From assembly GCF_001522545.3 (NCBI RefSeq), contig NC_031799.1, positions 32,889,354 through 32,953,353 of the forward strand: a stretch of 64,000 bases of DNA. Direction: 5' to 3'. Below the pieces are notes generated by a model. It had not been told where the DNA came from and made no database searches. It saw only the letters and a list, made by a program, of their open reading frames with translations. Positions 40,942 to 50,852 of the stretch are shown here, one piece after another. Origin of the DNA: Parus major (lineage: Eukaryota; Chordata; Aves; Passeriformes; Paridae). A program made the translations under genes and the position numbers. Within the stretch, counting starts at the first letter, position 1. Each line of letters begins with the position of its first letter.

Positions 40942-43293
40942 ATTGCCATTTTAGACTATCATTTCTGTGATACTTATAACCCTCACTGTTTAGGAAATAA
41001 ACATCCATGTGCCTTGCATTCACTACGAGGCACCAGACCTCAGACTATCAAAGCATTTTATCCTTTGCTTTAGAGAGTAACTTCAAGCTGAAAGCCCTAG
41101 GCATCTCTGTTAGGCTTGGGACTGCACATAATAGTTTTTCTTTTTACTTTTTTTTTTTTTTAATTCAAAAAGCAAGACAACCAATTATCTAATAATAGCA
41201 AATAAATTAAGAGAGAACTTCACTGCGATTTTATCCAACGCCCATAATCTGTGACATCCTTGCTATTAAAAAATTACATTCATCCTCCTTAATGTTGTTC
41301 AAGCAAAGAATAAAATCATTCATAATGGCTTATAATTTCAAAGTGTCAGTGGAATATTCAAAATTACATCTTTACAGCATGGCTCACAGAGTAAAAACAT
41401 GGTCTGACACCTTGAAAAGCTATTTTCCTCAGGAAGCAGAAAATATGCATTAGCTAAATTGCAATAAAATTAGAGCATCTTTCATCTTTCTTCACCCCTC
41501 AATGATTCATGAATACATTATTTTATCATTTTAATTAAATTCAAGTTAATTTAGGAGAAATATTTTCATGAAACATACGATGCAAAGCTTGTGGTTTTAG
41601 GAAAAGTAGCCAATTTTTAATTTTTTTTCACCCCTATCTGAAATCTGAGTACCTGTGTTATAAACAAACTCTAACTAATTAATATGTTAAACAATAAATG
41701 AGTGGTCCTAAAGGTATCCTTTTAAAATCAAGTCTAACTAGAGTTCTTCAAATATAAATAATGCTCAGTGTGGTTCTCAAATGATTTTTTCTTCTATTCA
41801 GCCAAAAATAAACACCTTGATATACAGCTACTCTCCCTTACCTTGTAGCCTCAACAACACAAGACAGTTGCTTTTCATACTGATGATTGCTTCAGACCAG
41901 TTAGAGATTTATATTTTCTGTCCTTTTTTGGATAGATAAAGTTTGCTCCATATACCATAGTCTTTCTATCACCACATATTTTTAGCACTGTCAAAGGACT
42001 TACAATGCACTATGAACTCTTAGATTATTTAGAAACCAACTAATGTAGTGAAAGAAGCTCTTTGCTAGTTATGCAAGTATTTTGTTGGTATTGACCTTTC
42101 TTTTCATTTACTTATAAAATCCAATGAAAATGAGCATGCTGATTTTGGAAAACAAACAAACAAACCCTAAAAGGAAAATACAAAGTTACAAGTAACTGTA
42201 CAGCTGTTAAACCTTGTTAGAGAATAAAATAAAGAGGGAAAAAAAAAAGATACTTTTTTTGGGTTTTGATTTTGATGGTTTGTAGCTTCCCCTAAAACCG
42301 GATGTATCTATCACACAATGTATCTGTCAAAATCTACCTCTCCTCCTGTTTATGTGCCTGTGCATTGATACTGGTGGATTGTGTCTCTTCTGAACCATTT
42401 CACATAGGACTGCTAAACAAAAGAAACAGGACAGTGAGCAGCTAGGTCCCTGATAATGTGAATAATTACTGTATAATAAAGCTTTATCTGATGAATATAC
42501 CCAAAGTCATACAAAAACAGACATTCCAACCAACATACTGCAACATGCAAAAGTATTAATCAGCTCAGCTTCATGGGTCCTTTAAATATTGCTTGCTTTA
42601 AGAAGAAAACTGTTCAAAAGATTATCATAATCGGTGGAGACCCACCAAGCCCTCTGTGCATAAATTTCATTATATGCTTGTGGAGAAAAATTAGTTTGCA
42701 TAGTTGCAAATGGCATATGGGAAACCATCCTCCTTAAACAGAGAACCTATGACTTTTGCCATTGTGGTCACACTTTCCACGAGTTTTTTTTCATGTAATT
42801 GTCGCTAATTACAACAGGAAGTTAATGCTGCATTATCAGCATCAGTAGATGAAAAACAGGTATAAAAATACCTTTGTACATTTTTCTGAATTACTGGTAC
42901 CTCCTCTAAAGAAGAAAGTGCATTAAAAGTCTTTAGAAAGCAAAATTTTGTCACAAGATTCTCCCCAGATATTGTCACTGCTTAATCCAAAAGCTTAGGG
43001 AAAAAATAGCTCAGACCTCATCAATGTGCCAAAATGCTGAGTAAAGGTTTATGTCTTTTTGCTGGCATTTTCTTTCTTGCTTTCTGTGTGATCAGGATCA
43101 TTCTGGAATTAAAAGCTATTTATTTGCTAGCAGGCTATTTGTTCTTTTGTTTTCAATGTTATCAGTTTGATTAAACAGAAAGACATTTGAGCAAAACACA
43201 GAACTTTTCTATATTGGTTACTGTACTATAATAGAACCCTTATGCTATAGAAAGGACATTATTACATATAATTCAACTAAAAATTGAACCAAC

Positions 43294-44226
43294 CTTTCCT
43301 TCAGCATCTGTTGTTACCTTCTCAACCTTGTTCCTGTTTAAAAATTTCTTCACCAATTCTTCTACTTGGACATTGAACTTCATAAATGTCACATAGAAAA
43401 AATACGCTGTCAGGAGTGTTATGCTTTCCCACCACATTATGAAGTTATCCAGAAAAAAGATGATTAGCAAGATCAAGTCGATGATGTAAAAGGACATATC
43501 TCGGAAGAGTGGCCACCAAGTAAGGTTCAAGATCTCCTTAGAAAATAAAGCACACATTCCAATAACAAATAGGATATTGAACACGGCAGATCCCACTATT
43601 GTACCAATGCCAACGTTGCTGTGGGATATAAACACTCCTATCAAAGAAGTGAAGAGTTCTGGGGCTGACCCACCAGCAGCCATGAAGGTTGCCCCTGCCA
43701 CATCATCAGAAATGGCCAGTTTTTCAGTGATGACAGTCAAGGAAGGAACAAAGAACTCATCACAGACTATGGCTAAGGCTATAAACATGTAAATCATTCC
43801 AATTATATGGAGGATCACTGCTCCCTGTCTCCTCTCCTCAAGAGAGAAAAGGTCCTCTGGGTACTCTCCCTTCGCATGATCATCTGTTTCATTGTCGCGC
43901 CCAGCTTCATATTTCATAGACGCATGTGGATCTGGAGTGCCGTTTTCATTCTGTTCTGTGAAATCCAAGAGAGTTCTTTGGTGTCCACGCACCAGCTTTT
44001 GGCTATCTAGGCTGCTTACCAGCGCCATGCTATGTGGTTCCATCTTGAAAAAGGCACTCATTGAAAGTGAGAAAGTACTAATGGCCACTACACTGACAAG
44101 GAGCCCTACAATTCGTATCAGTCTCAGTTTTTTCCTAACATTCTGGTGCCACCTGCAACCGAACAGCGGTTCCGCCAAACACCACTCCTCCAAGACACCA
44201 ACAACAGTCTTTTTCTGAAGAGCCAT
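43294..44226 (-). CDS. SLC24A2: SLC24A2 (NCKX2) first coding exon, residues 1-311, 5' part of gene only
   Basis: K+-dependent Na+/Ca2+ exchanger of the plasma membrane, chiefly in neurons and cone photoreceptors; family members move 4 Na+ in for 1 Ca2+ plus 1 K+ out. Seen here: a hydrophobic segment at about residues 38-60, a hydrophilic loop at 61-133 with sequons at N95 and N112, then membrane segments at about 134-157, 172-200, 207-228, 238-259 and 264-284. The alpha-1 repeat carries the family signature [10 protein letters not shown], with the acidic E190 corresponding by my recollection to human E188. The N-terminal [11 protein letters not shown] resembles mammalian NCKX2 WCLDESLSGCR, which favours SLC24A2 over SLC24A1, A3 or A4. 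The start has G at -3 and G at +4, and an in-frame TGA lies upstream at 44328-44326. Coding ends after Lys311 at AAG|GTTGGT, matching the known exon boundary; the open frame would continue only six codons to a stop. Mammalian NCKX2 is about 660 residues, so roughly half is present. Confidence 0.97.
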
Positions 44227-44255
44227 TTCGTGTTCTGTGCGAGATGCTGAGGGAG

Positions 44256-44276
44256 TCAGATGAACCGTTCCTTCAT
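44256..44276 (-). promoter_or_regulatory. uORF 2 in SLC24A2 5' UTR (6 codons)
   Basis: A second upstream ATG opens a 6-codon frame ending in TGA, about 30 bases before the main start codon. It has A at -3, a better context than uORF 1, and lies in a different frame from the main ORF. The short spacing to the main ATG would limit reinitiation, so it could damp translation. That effect is inferred. Confidence 0.6.
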
Positions 44277-44325
44277 ACTTTTCTCCAGCTTTGAAGTTAG
44301 AAGTGCTGTAAGAGTCTTCCCAGAA

Positions 44326-44364
44326 TCAAGTACTTCTACTCTTCACAGGACGTGTTTTCTTCAT
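44326..44364 (-). promoter_or_regulatory. uORF 1 in SLC24A2 5' UTR (12 codons)
   Basis: An ATG lies four bases into the predicted exon and opens a 12-codon frame ending at TGA (44328-44326). It is in frame with the main ORF, and its TGA is the stop that rules out an N-terminal extension. The ATG context is weak, with C at -3 and A at +4. It matters only if the mRNA is spliced at the predicted acceptor or starts upstream. Confidence 0.6.
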
Positions 44365-44368
44365 TCGT

Positions 44369-46216
44369 CTTAAAAGAACAAACATATTATTGATATTAGT
44401 GAAAGAGGAAGTGATTAGAAACTTCTGAAAGCATTTTATACACTGGGTTGCATTTAAAATTTAAATCAGAACACACAGCATAAAGCTCTGTCACATCCCA
44501 CCAGACACAGCAATTATATGTTTGTTTAAGCAGTAACCCCGTGGATAACAATTTACCAATACTCATTTTATGCCTCTCATGTGCCTCTTCCACTGCTCTC
44601 CTCAGTTGCTGACCAAAAAAATATCCTAGTGGAAGGTAAAAACTGTCCCCAGATGTTGTACAAAAATGAGGAAACTATTACTTTAATGGATACACCAAAG
44701 ATTATTACCTGCTGTAATTACTTTCCACTATGAACATGTAATGCCCAAATCCCAAATGCAGGGGCAACACTGCCAGAAAAAAAGCAATCAAAGTGCTAAC
44801 AAGCATCTCATCAGACCTTTAGACAGCTGAGGCAGCATTAATTGAAATGTTATGTGTGCACAGTGCAACAGTCATTGATGTGTAAGTAGAACGCTGGTGC
44901 TGGAACAGGACTGAAATGGGAGTAGCTCCTCTATAAAATCAACTCAGGTTTACAGAGAGAACTTGGCTTGCTTCTGATCAGACCTAGTACACTGTCTTGG
45001 ATGAGTGAAGACAAAATTTTCAGTCACCCCTCATTTTGTTTTGATTTATGTCATGCATTTAGAATAAATGTAGGATGTTACTAAGAATACCTACGCAGTA
45101 CCTTTTAAAAGTCCTCCTCTTACCAATACTTAAGAAAATAGTTTAAATTTACACAAGAGTTGATCCTGAAACAAATGAAATGGTAAAGAATTATGCAAGA
45201 ATGACTATTCACGTATGGCAGAGATAAGTGTTCTTGACTAAAAGCCCTCTAATACAGGGGAAAACCTCTAGACAATAACAGGTGTTTCGGTAAAGGAATT
45301 TGAAGAATATCTGTAATGTAGAAGTTAGTTACATATACGTTGTGCAGAGTAAGTTGTATTTTATATGAAATAAAAGATAAGATACTTTCTCAACAAACCT
45401 GAACGTTAGTCTTTACAACTACTGCCCAAAAATACTTTGTTACATCTCTTATTCAAGTCATTTGTAGCAGTAGCTGAATTCTGAACAATCAGCAGAATAA
45501 CTGATTTTATATTCTCAAATACAAGATTACAGCTATTACATTCAGTTATTTCCCTATAAGCTAATAAGTCATTCGCAGTTTCTCCTGATTTTTTTCAAAC
45601 AGTTTCCACACTAAGATGTCATAGAGACATACTTCATCTGCAAGATGCAGTAGCCCAGCAGAGATATTTATTTTCCACCTCAGATTTAACACTCGACGGA
45701 CCGCCACAGAAACACTTAGCAGGAAAGATAGCCGAACGGCACCGCCACCGCAGCCGCGCACAGCCGGCGGCTCGGGCCGGTGTCCGCGCTGCCTTCACCG
45801 CTGCGCGAACGGGATACGGGAGAAGCGCTCATGCTGTCCCCGGCACTGGCACGGCAGAGCTCAGCCAGACCGCTCCCGACACGGCGGACCCCAGACCCCG
45901 ACGGAGCGCAGCGCAGCCCCCCGCCGCCCCGCCTTCTTCCCCGTCCCCCCGCGGAGATGCCGCAGAGCCTCGCCTAACTCAGCCCAAGTTCGCACCGCTC
46001 CGCCGCGCTCCTCTCCACGCCGCACAAACTTTTTCCACCTCCGAAAGGGGAGCGGGTCCAGCCCCGAGCGCGGAGAGCCGCGGAGGCACCGGCCGGGGTC
46101 TGGGGACACCGGTCACCCCTCGGCAGCCGGTACCGCCCATGGAGGCGGGAATTTGCGGATGGGAGTCCCCGCACCGCCGCAGCCCAACCCCCGCCCGCGC
46201 ACCCCGCGGCGCTCAC
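44369..46216 (-). other. SLC24A2: Predicted SLC24A2 intron 1 (within the 5' UTR)
   Basis: This joins the acceptor at 44370-44369 to a candidate donor in the CpG island, where the minus strand reads CTCCGG|GTGAGC with GT at 46216-46215. GTGAGC is a good donor hexamer. Other donors in the island are possible, so the upstream end is a prediction. The part below 45692 is AT-rich and I see nothing else in it. Confidence 0.45.
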
Positions 46217-46555
46217 CCGGAGCTGCGCTGCGCTGCGCGCCGGCCCGCGGGCGCTCGGCAGGGGCACGGCAAGGAGCGGGATGGGGACGGGGACAGGGAC
46301 GGGCGGCCCCTGCACAGCCCCGAGCCGCTCCGACTGCGGCGGGCGGCGGCAGCGGATCCGCCCCGAGCAGGCGGGGCAGGCGGCGCCCCGCCCCCGCCCG
46401 CCGCGATCCCGCGGGAGTCGGGGCACTGGCCGAGCATGGGGGGCGAGGAATTTACTGCTTTCCCTTCTCCCCTGCACCCCGGGCTAGCTGGCGCGGTTTA
46501 AGCGAGGTAAAATGCAGCGCTTCTAGCGAAGGTCTTCAAGCCTCGAAGAGCGCGA
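45692..46555 (-). promoter_or_regulatory. SLC24A2: CpG island, probable SLC24A2 promoter and first exon
   Basis: The sequence changes abruptly from AT-rich to very GC-rich with dense CpG, then back again. It holds GC-box-like elements, for example CCCCGCCCCC at 46386-46395, and I see no convincing TATA box. It lies about 1.3 to 2.2 kb upstream of the first coding exon, in the right orientation for a CpG-island promoter. The long ORFs on both strands here (45974-46477 minus, 46139-46501 plus, 46153-46572 plus) are what GC-rich DNA gives when stop codons are rare. I do not call them genes. The transcription start site cannot be fixed from sequence. Confidence 0.85.
46278..46303 (+). promoter_or_regulatory. 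G-quadruplex-capable motif in the CpG island
   Basis: Five runs of three or four G are separated by 2-3 base loops (GGG-AT-GGGG-AC-GGGG-ACA-GGG-AC-GGG), a textbook quadruplex pattern. It is on the strand opposite to SLC24A2 mRNA, so transcription from above this point would use it as template. Whether it forms is not known. Confidence 0.6.
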
Positions 46556-49331
46556 TTATTTTAAAAAGGTGAGGCCTTCTGAGCAAAACATCCTTTATGT
46601 CAAATGAAGGGGAATCAGGTAATGAAAGAAAAGGACGTTTCATTTTGGTTTTGATTTAAGGACGACGACATACCCACGATTAAGCTATTCATCATGATTA
46701 ATTTACTGCTGAGAAGAAATTTCTTAAAACTGCATTTCAAAGTTGCCAAAGAGAACAATAAAGGTGCTCTGAACAGACAAGAAAATAGGAGAATTCCTTG
46801 GCCGGAGCTCTTTCCTTCTCTTTTTGTCTTCTGCTTTCAACATAAGTATTTCCCCAATAAGCTGTTTTTCATGAAGTAATTGCTTCAAAACTCACAAACT
46901 TTGAAACAGTTACAATGCAGCTCTGCCACAGCTAAATTCTTGTAGAATTTCTTTTTCTGTGCTGGAGATCTATTAGAGTACACAGGTGATGGGCTTTTGA
47001 AATAGCAGTTGCACTCCTCCTCTACGCCATTGTTTAAAAACCCTACATGGATAAACTAAAGCAATCCAGTGTAGGTGGGCCAGTACCCCAGGATGATCCT
47101 GATTGGTTCAGGGCACTTTAAGAGGAACTTCATGTGGAAGTCTTGAAAAATGCAGAGCCCAGACAAGAGCAAGGATATTCGGATGGCTTGGGTAGGACAG
47201 CCATTGAGATCTGTGAAGAGTTTTGTAAACAGCTCACTAACTTGTCCACTTTCAGTGACATCCTTTGCACATTCTGAAAAGCCCTACTGTAAGAGGTGAA
47301 CCCTCAGTCTCTTTGGGGTAAAAATAACCTTTTTCAGTTTCTACCTTCTTCATTTTGTACTCTGATTTCATCCCTTGGCAAACAGAAAATAACTGTTAAT
47401 TGGTGCTTCACAAAGAATGCAAAAATGTAAGAATTTTTCTTAACACACAGATATTATAAGTATTATTACGACATCACATGAAAAATAAGGACCACTGGTA
47501 TAAGCCTGGCGTGCACAGTCTGTTTATATTTTCACATTTTGTAGGCATTTTGTAGGACCTGGGCTGTTTGGTTTGCCCTTGGCATTAATGGGAAGCCCAT
47601 AAGTTGTAAAGACCTAGGACATGGCAAAACCAGATACACCAAAGTACAGCAGGCATTTTAGAAATTATGTGGCCACAAAAGAAAAGGTTACAAAGATATG
47701 TCCAGAATTGCACTGGTTTCTAGTGAGAGCCATAGCTGAGTCATGCACACAAAGTGCTCTTTAAGGCCAGAGTCTGCTCGTGCAGCGTACATTTATTTCG
47801 TCTTACTTATTTGGGAGGTGGTCATTGCTGGCTGGCAATGGAGGGGGGCCCATTGACTATCACAGCTTGTCTTTGCCTTCAGTCTCAGGATGATGCAAGA
47901 ACACATGTGGAGATTGCTTTTAACCGTGCTTCTAGAGACCCCACATAGATAAGAATTAGCTAAAATGTGGATTTACTTCTGTATCCACATATGCAAGACC
48001 TAAATGAAAATTCATCTCAGAAATTCAACCTGTGTGCACTATACAATGTGCCAAGGATTAAGGGTAGGTGTGCATATAAAATTTCTTGTGACTGCTGAAT
48101 TGTTGGTTTGTAGTCTATGAAAAGTGGCCACTTGAAAAAATACCAAAAATTGTTTTACAACTTCACAGATGGCCCAAAGGCAGGCTGAGATATGTGTGTA
48201 CTACCACAATTTTATCAATTTCTGAAGTAAAAATTGGAAATAGGTGACTTTTGCAAATGACCACAGGGGGAATATGTAAAAAAATCCACCTATAATTATG
48301 CTACTATATTCCCTATAATGATATTATATACCATCCAAAACTCCATGTATCTGAATTCTAATATTCATCTGTTTCTCTCTACTTGCAATGGTTTTTCTCC
48401 CAACAATAAAAATATGTTGCAAGCCAGGGACAATAATATCTGTAACAAAAATTATGTGGCTCATAGATGAATATCTCTACCAGACTTAAGCATTTTGAAT
48501 CAGCTGACCCATTCTCCTATAAATTCTGCCCAATAATCAGGAGAAATAAGCACAGTTACATTAGTGTAAGAAGGATAATAACAATAAAAGAAATCCCTTT
48601 TTTTTTTTCCTTACAAAATTAAACACCTGGTATCCTGGTTAAAAACAGAATAACTAAATGATTTTAATGAAGCAATATTTGCTTCACGGCTGGTTCAATG
48701 TTTCTCTTTAAAGAGAGGGGAGAAGGCACCTCTGCACCTACTCCTACACATTCATAAGTGTAACTAGGTTTTCATTTTTATTTATGTTTATTTATATTCA
48801 TGCTGAATATATAGTTTTTAATACCTTATCTGTAGTTTACTGCAACATGTGTGAGGAGTCATTTGAATTCATAAGCCATTCTTCTTCATCAATTCCTATT
48901 TCCAGGAAGCTCCAAGAAGTAAATTTTTTTTCTTTTTATTTTTTTTTCTTTTTTTCTTTTTTTTGTTTTTTTGAACAGTATTTTTGTTTTGTCTATTTGC
49001 TTGCTGTTGTAAACCTTCAACTTGGTAAAACCAAGCACAGAGATGTTTTTTGTGCTAGAGAGGGAAGGAGGAGGGAGTCAAATGAAAAATCCTAAATAAC
49101 AACATCTCTAAGTACCCCAGCAGTACCTTCTAAAGCTGGAAGATAAAACTGATGAGGTTACCATGACTACAGAGGCGGCATATTTGAATGAAAATGGATG
49201 TTAAGCTTTTAAATGCTAATTGCAGCTGGGAACAGGTGACATTTGAAATATCAAAATTATTTCACACTTTGCCATTTGTAACAAGTGAAATGGGATGGAA
49301 AAGATTACAGCATAGAGTTAAATTAAAACAC
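46556..49331. other. Intergenic DNA upstream of SLC24A2
   Basis: AT-rich from just past the island. A good plus-strand donor-like sequence, AAAAAG|GTGAGG at about 46563-46574, lies at the island edge. A T-rich tract is at 48923-48972. No gene is recognised. Confidence 0.5.
48923..48972. repeat. T-rich low-complexity tract
   Basis: Almost uninterrupted T with occasional C, A or G for about 50 bases. It accounts for the phenylalanine-rich ORF at 48784-49095, which I reject as a gene. Confidence 0.9.
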
Positions 49332-49932
49332 TGGATCTGGTTTCAGCTGAGATAGGGTTAATTTTCTTTAACCAGCTACTTTAATATTCTTGAAGCAGCC
49401 ACTATGGGGTTATGTTTTGGCTTTGTGGTGGAAACAGTATTGATAAGTCAAGGATACTTTATTACTGGTTTTATTAGCCATCATCAAGGCCTTTACTGTT
49501 TTTTACCACACCCCACCAGCAAGAAGGCTGAGGGTGCACAGGGAGCTGGAAGGGAAAGCAGCCAGGCAGCTGAACCCAGTTGACCCAAGAGATATCCCGG
49601 TGTCATCCTCAGCATGTCTCAGCTGGGGAAAAGGAGCAAGAAATGTTCTTGATGATTATCTTTGTTTTCCCAAGTCACCATCACATATGACAGAGGCCTG
49701 CTTTCTTGGGAATGGATGAGCTCTTTTCTACCCACGGGAGATGACAATTGAATTCCTTGTTTTTTGTCCTTTGCTTGCATGAGCAGCTTCTGCTTTATCT
49801 TTTAAATAATTTTTATTGCAAACCCATGAGTTTTCTCACTATTTTCTCATTGCTTCTGCCCTCTATCTTGAGGAGGGGTAGTGAACCAGTAGCTGTGTAT
49901 GTCTAGCTGATGGCTGGGGTTAAACCAAAATA
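49332..49932 (+). mobile_element. Solo LTR of an ERVL-like avian endogenous retrovirus
   Basis: The element starts at TGGATCTGGTTTCAGCTGAG and ends at GGCTGGGGTTAAACC plus a few bases. Between these are marker stretches that I recognise from a common avian LTR family: ACCCAGTTGACCCAAGAGAT, TTTGTTTTCCCAAGTCACC, TTGAATTCCTTGTTTT and ACCCATGAGTTTTCTCACT. It is about 600 bp, which suits a full-length LTR. No internal gag, pol or env sequence adjoins it. It is well diverged and I see no target-site duplication. Confidence 0.85.
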
Positions 49933-50249
49933 GTCCTTTTTGTCACCCAGTGTGATTATTAAAGGGTGCAAAATAATGTTTGATTGGAATGTGCTAGATT
50001 GAATTTATAGCAGTTATGCTGCTTTGCCATTAATCAACAGGTTCCTGTGCTTGCCATGGCTGTGTGTTAGAGACTAGTGCTTATTAGTGACTGTGTTTTG
50101 CTTTCACGCTTGCTGTAGAGCTGTCTGCTGATCATGTTATTCTGCTAGGCCTGGGAATGTTCTGGTAAGAGCTGTGGTGATGCATGTGGGCTGGCAGATG
50201 GCCAGGGCATCACTGCTTATTCTGTTTAGTGGGCAAGCTATAACTCCAC
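49933..50249. other. Spacer between LTR remnants
   Basis: Sequence of uncertain origin between two LTR-derived blocks. It may be degraded ERV DNA, but I cannot match it to a family. Confidence 0.3.
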
Positions 50250-50559
50250 TGTGAAATCAACTGAAAGGGACTGTGACCGGTGATTAAGTGCACACAGGAA
50301 AGAGCAGGGCACTCCACATTCTCTGTGGCCATGGTTATGCCTATACCACTGCAGGTACACCTCTGAGAGGACTGTGGCACAGGGATTAATCCCTCCTGCA
50401 GCAAGAAGAGCTTGAAGCGTGCATGAGGTCATGTTGGAGCACCTCAATGTGTGTAGCCAGGGAGAAACCCACTACAGATCAGATGTGCCCCATGAGGGGG
50501 TATGCAACCATGGGTAAGGCCATGTTGGAGCAGGTTCTGTCCTCAAAGGACAGTAGCTG
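50250..50559 (+). mobile_element. Degraded fragment of a second avian ERV LTR family (probable)
   Basis: It has spaced imperfect repeats of the type TGTTGGAGCA and GGACTGTGGC / GGACAGTAGC, with TGCAGGTACACCTCTGAGAG and GCCATGTTGGAGCAGGTTCT. These recall an avian ERV LTR with repeated 'ctggagcag...aggactg' units. The boundaries are approximate; the right end abuts the minus-strand LTR piece. Confidence 0.5.
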
Positions 50560-50852
50560 TGGGTGAGGAACCCTTCCTTCTCCTTCCTCCAGCTCTACAC
50601 GCTGAGCATAATGCCTTATGGTCTGGGATGTCCCTTTGGTCAGCTGGGGTCAGCTGTCCAGGCTGTATCCACTCCCAGCTCCTTGTGCATCCCCACTCAC
50701 TGGTGGGGTGCTGTGAGGGGCAGAAAAGGCCTGACACTGCTTAAGCCCTGCTCAGCAGTAATGAAAGCGTCCCTGTGTCATCAACACTCTTTCTGATACA
50801 AATTCAAAAGATAGCCCTTATGGATAACTCTTTCCCAGACAAAACCAGAACA
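50560..50852 (-). mobile_element. Truncated ERVL-like LTR in reverse orientation (U3 part)
   Basis: On the minus strand it begins at 50852 with TGTTCTGGTTTTGTCTGGGA and continues through a segment reading AGTGAGTGGGGATGCACAAG, GGAGCTGGGAGTGGATACAG and GCTGACCCCAGCTGACCAAA, ending near AGCTGGAGGAAGGAGAAGGA. This is the same family as the solo LTR at 49332-49932 but holds only its first part. The two lie in opposite orientation. The ORFs at 50502-50796 and 50543-50737 fall within or across it and are not genes. Confidence 0.82.

Larger units (their letters stand above)
31476..43272. other. Intronic DNA without a recognised gene
   Basis: AT-rich, apart from a slightly GC-richer patch near 37015-37290. 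It holds the ATT/AGT microsatellites, the foldback at 37451-37494 and a doubtful CR1 tail at 39555. No exon of SLC24A2 or of another gene is recognisable. Confidence 0.55.
1..43293 (-). other. SLC24A2: SLC24A2 intron after the first coding exon (partial, runs off the left edge)
   Basis: The donor GT is at 43293-43292 (AAG|GTTGGT, not a strong match to GTRAGT). I searched this stretch by eye for the remaining NCKX2 parts, including the cytoplasmic-loop exon and the alpha-2 repeat, on the minus strand and found none. The intron is therefore longer than 43 kb here, which fits the very large intron at this place in mammals. Apart from the listed repeats it is AT-rich sequence with scattered short ORFs that I do not recognise. 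Confidence 0.85.
44227..44368 (-). other. SLC24A2: SLC24A2 exon 2, 5' UTR portion, with splice acceptor
   Basis: Reading the minus strand, a pyrimidine-rich tract TGTTCTTTTAAG ends in AG at 44370-44369, so the exon begins at 44368. This fits the known SLC24A2 structure, in which a non-coding first exon precedes the exon with the start codon. The 142 bases contain two upstream ATGs, listed separately. The exact acceptor is predicted and not confirmed by a transcript. Confidence 0.75.

Noticed and set aside
1..43272. Further SLC24A2 exons (cytoplasmic loop, alpha-2 repeat)
   Set aside because: I looked on the minus strand for sequence that could encode the LMRNSIFQLM-type loop exon and the alpha-2 LAAGTSIPDL motif and found none. 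They are probably beyond the left edge. A tblastn search would be decisive.
43577..44218. Plus-strand ORFs of 67-108 residues
   Set aside because: They are antisense shadows of the SLC24A2 coding exon.
45974..46501. Long arginine/alanine/proline-rich ORFs on both strands (167 aa minus, 120 and 139 aa plus)
   Set aside because: They overlap each other in the CpG island, where stop codons are rare. Their composition simply mirrors GC content and no domain is visible.
48784..49095. 103-residue phenylalanine-rich ORF
   Set aside because: The hydrophobic run is the translation of a poly-T tract, not a membrane segment.
50238..50796. Cluster of 64-80 residue ORFs
   Set aside because: They fall in degraded LTR sequence. 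No gag, pol or env similarity was seen.
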